From Pseudomonadota bacterium (GTDB taxonomy: Bacteria; Pseudomonadota; Alphaproteobacteria; Rhizobiales; Tepidamorphaceae), in assembly GCA_023435545.1 (NCBI GenBank), contig JAEYRQ010000517.1, positions 1 through 12,553 on the forward strand: a DNA stretch of 12,553 bases. The letters run 5' to 3'. Every line of letters begins with the position of its first letter. Position 1 is the stretch's first letter. Positions 11,692-12,553 of this stretch are shown piece by piece. A program made the translations under genes and the position numbers. The notes under the pieces were generated by a model, which did not search any database, had not been told where the DNA came from, and was given only the letters and a program-made list of their open reading frames with translations.

Positions 11692-12553
11692 ATGACGACG
11701 ACCACCATGAACGAAGCGATGGACGAAGGACCGGTGTCGCCGGCGGCGAACCGGCAGCGGATCGCGTACTGGCTGATCGCCCCGGCGGTGACCTGGATGG
11801 TGCTGTTTCTGGTCCTGCCCATCGCAATGATGGTCTACGTCTCCTTCTGGACGCAGACGACCTTCACCATCGAGCCGACGCTGACGGTGAGGAGCTGGGT
11901 CACCTTCTTCACCTCCGAGACCTATCTGGCCGCGCTGTGGACGACGGTGCGGATCTGGCTGACGGTCCTGGCCGCGACGCTTCTCATCGGCTATCCGGCG
12001 GCGCTGTTCGTCGGCCTGTTCGTGCGGAACAGGACACTTCAGACGGCGCTACTCGTTCTCTGCGTCATCCCGTTCTGGACATCCTTCCTGATCCGCGTGC
12101 TGGCCTGGCGACCGATGCTCGGCAAGGAGGGCGCGATCAACATCGTGCTGCAGGGGCTCGGGATCACCTCCCAGCCGATCGAGGCGCTGCTGTTCTCCGA
12201 GCTCTCGGTGGTCATCGGCATGACCCAGATCTACTGCGTGTTCATGGTCGGCCCGATCGCCTTCACGCTGGCACGCATCGATCTCAACGTCATCGAGGCG
12301 GCCCGCGACCTCGGCGCCGGTTTCTTCCGCATCTTCCGCACGATCATCCTGCCGCTGTCGATGCCCGGCGTCGTCGTGGGCTCGATCTTCGTCTCGGTCA
12401 TGGTGCTGGGCGAGTTCGCCACCTCCGCCGCCCTGTCCGGCCGCAAGGTGAACCTCCTCGGCAACATCATCGTCACCCAGGTCGGCTCGCTGAAATGGGC
12501 CTTCGCGGCGGTGGTCGGCGTGGTGCTGTCGGTGCTCATGGGCGCCGCCGTCG
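11692..12553 (+). CDS. PotB-type ABC transporter permease (3' end outside window)
   Basis: An integral membrane subunit of the second importer, read for about 287 residues and still open at the right edge. A hydrophilic N-terminus (MTTTTMNEAMDEGP...) leads into helix 1 (YWLIAPAVTWMVLFLVLPIA), followed by the PotB-like FWTSFLIRVLAWRPMLGKEG and the EAA loop EAARDLGAGFFRIFRTIILP (about 202-221), which docks on the ATPase. GEFATSAALSGRKVNLLGN is also characteristic of the PotB/PotH group. The ATG at 11692 is chosen because AAGGA lies 11 nt upstream. An in-frame GTG at 11656 overlaps the ATPase stop (GTGA) and would add 12 residues. The gene pairs with the ATPase at 10577 in one operon. Confidence 0.92.
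   Translation, partial: MTTTTMNEAMDEGPVSPAANRQRIAYWLIAPAVTWMVLFLVLPIAMMVYVSFWTQTTFTIEPTLTVRSWVTFFTSETYLAALWTTVRIWLTVLAATLLIGYPAALFVGLFVRNRTLQTALLVLCVIPFWTSFLIRVLAWRPMLGKEGAINIVLQGLGITSQPIEALLFSELSVVIGMTQIYCVFMVGPIAFTLARIDLNVIEAARDLGAGFFRIFRTIILPLSMPGVVVGSIFVSVMVLGEFATSAALSGRKVNLLGNIIVTQVGSLKWAFAAVVGVVLSVLMGAAV

Noticed and set aside
10385..11827. A 480-residue minus-strand frame opposite the PotA-like gene
   Set aside because: It is antisense to a full set of ABC ATPase motifs and has a composition typical of GC-rich shadow frames.
1..12553. Search for mobile elements, CRISPR repeats, tRNA genes and attachment sites
   Set aside because: No transposase motif, regular repeat-spacer pattern, tRNA-like cloverleaf or flanking direct repeat was visible by reading. 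A dedicated scan could still find short remnants.

Overview
The window is GC-rich, almost fully coding DNA. Its gene families and codon use (strong G/C third positions, SsuABC/TauABC-like and PotAB-like transporters, IclR and GntR regulators beside catabolic genes) suggest an alphaproteobacterium, perhaps Hyphomicrobiales. The genus cannot be read from the sequence. This looks like accessory catabolic and transport territory. No tRNA, rRNA, CRISPR array, IS element or integrase was seen.

Layout. (1) 2-1171, plus strand: 3' part of a membrane glycosyltransferase family 2 gene that enters from the left. It overlaps tail-to-tail with (2) an IclR-family regulator on the minus strand (1108-1917). 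(3) From a promoter/operator at 1945-2000 the plus strand runs as one tightly packed unit: a possible 29-codon upstream ORF, two paralogous permeases, an ATPase, a small one-TM protein of unknown function and a periplasmic binding protein, i.e. a NitT/TauT-type ABC importer. Four consecutive ATGA stop/start overlaps link the first five reading frames. (4) After a perfect 11-bp hairpin at 5970-5995 come four enzyme genes: an atypical SDR without the Tyr/Lys catalytic pair, a KDG-kinase-like PfkB sugar kinase, a canonical SDR, and a cupin resembling 2,4'-dihydroxyacetophenone dioxygenase. (5) A convergent GntR-type regulator with two winged-helix domains ahead of an FCD-like domain (9038-10090, minus). 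(6) A 486-nt, visibly less GC-rich, divergent control region. (7) The start of a second importer, of the PotA/PotB type: an ATPase whose H-loop histidine is replaced by glycine, and a permease that runs off the right end.

How the parts may work together (inference): the IclR protein probably controls uptake of a small polar or anionic solute and its oxidation/reduction and phosphorylation by SDR-kinase-SDR-cupin. The KDG-kinase-like enzyme points to a 2-keto-3-deoxy-aldonate or a similar sugar acid, but no aldolase or dehydratase is present, so the pathway is incomplete here and the substrate is unknown. The GntR regulator probably controls the second importer and possibly itself. The most novel items are the small membrane protein embedded in the first ABC operon, the overlapping phased palindromes at its promoter, the double-winged-helix GntR regulator, and the H-loop-less ATPase.
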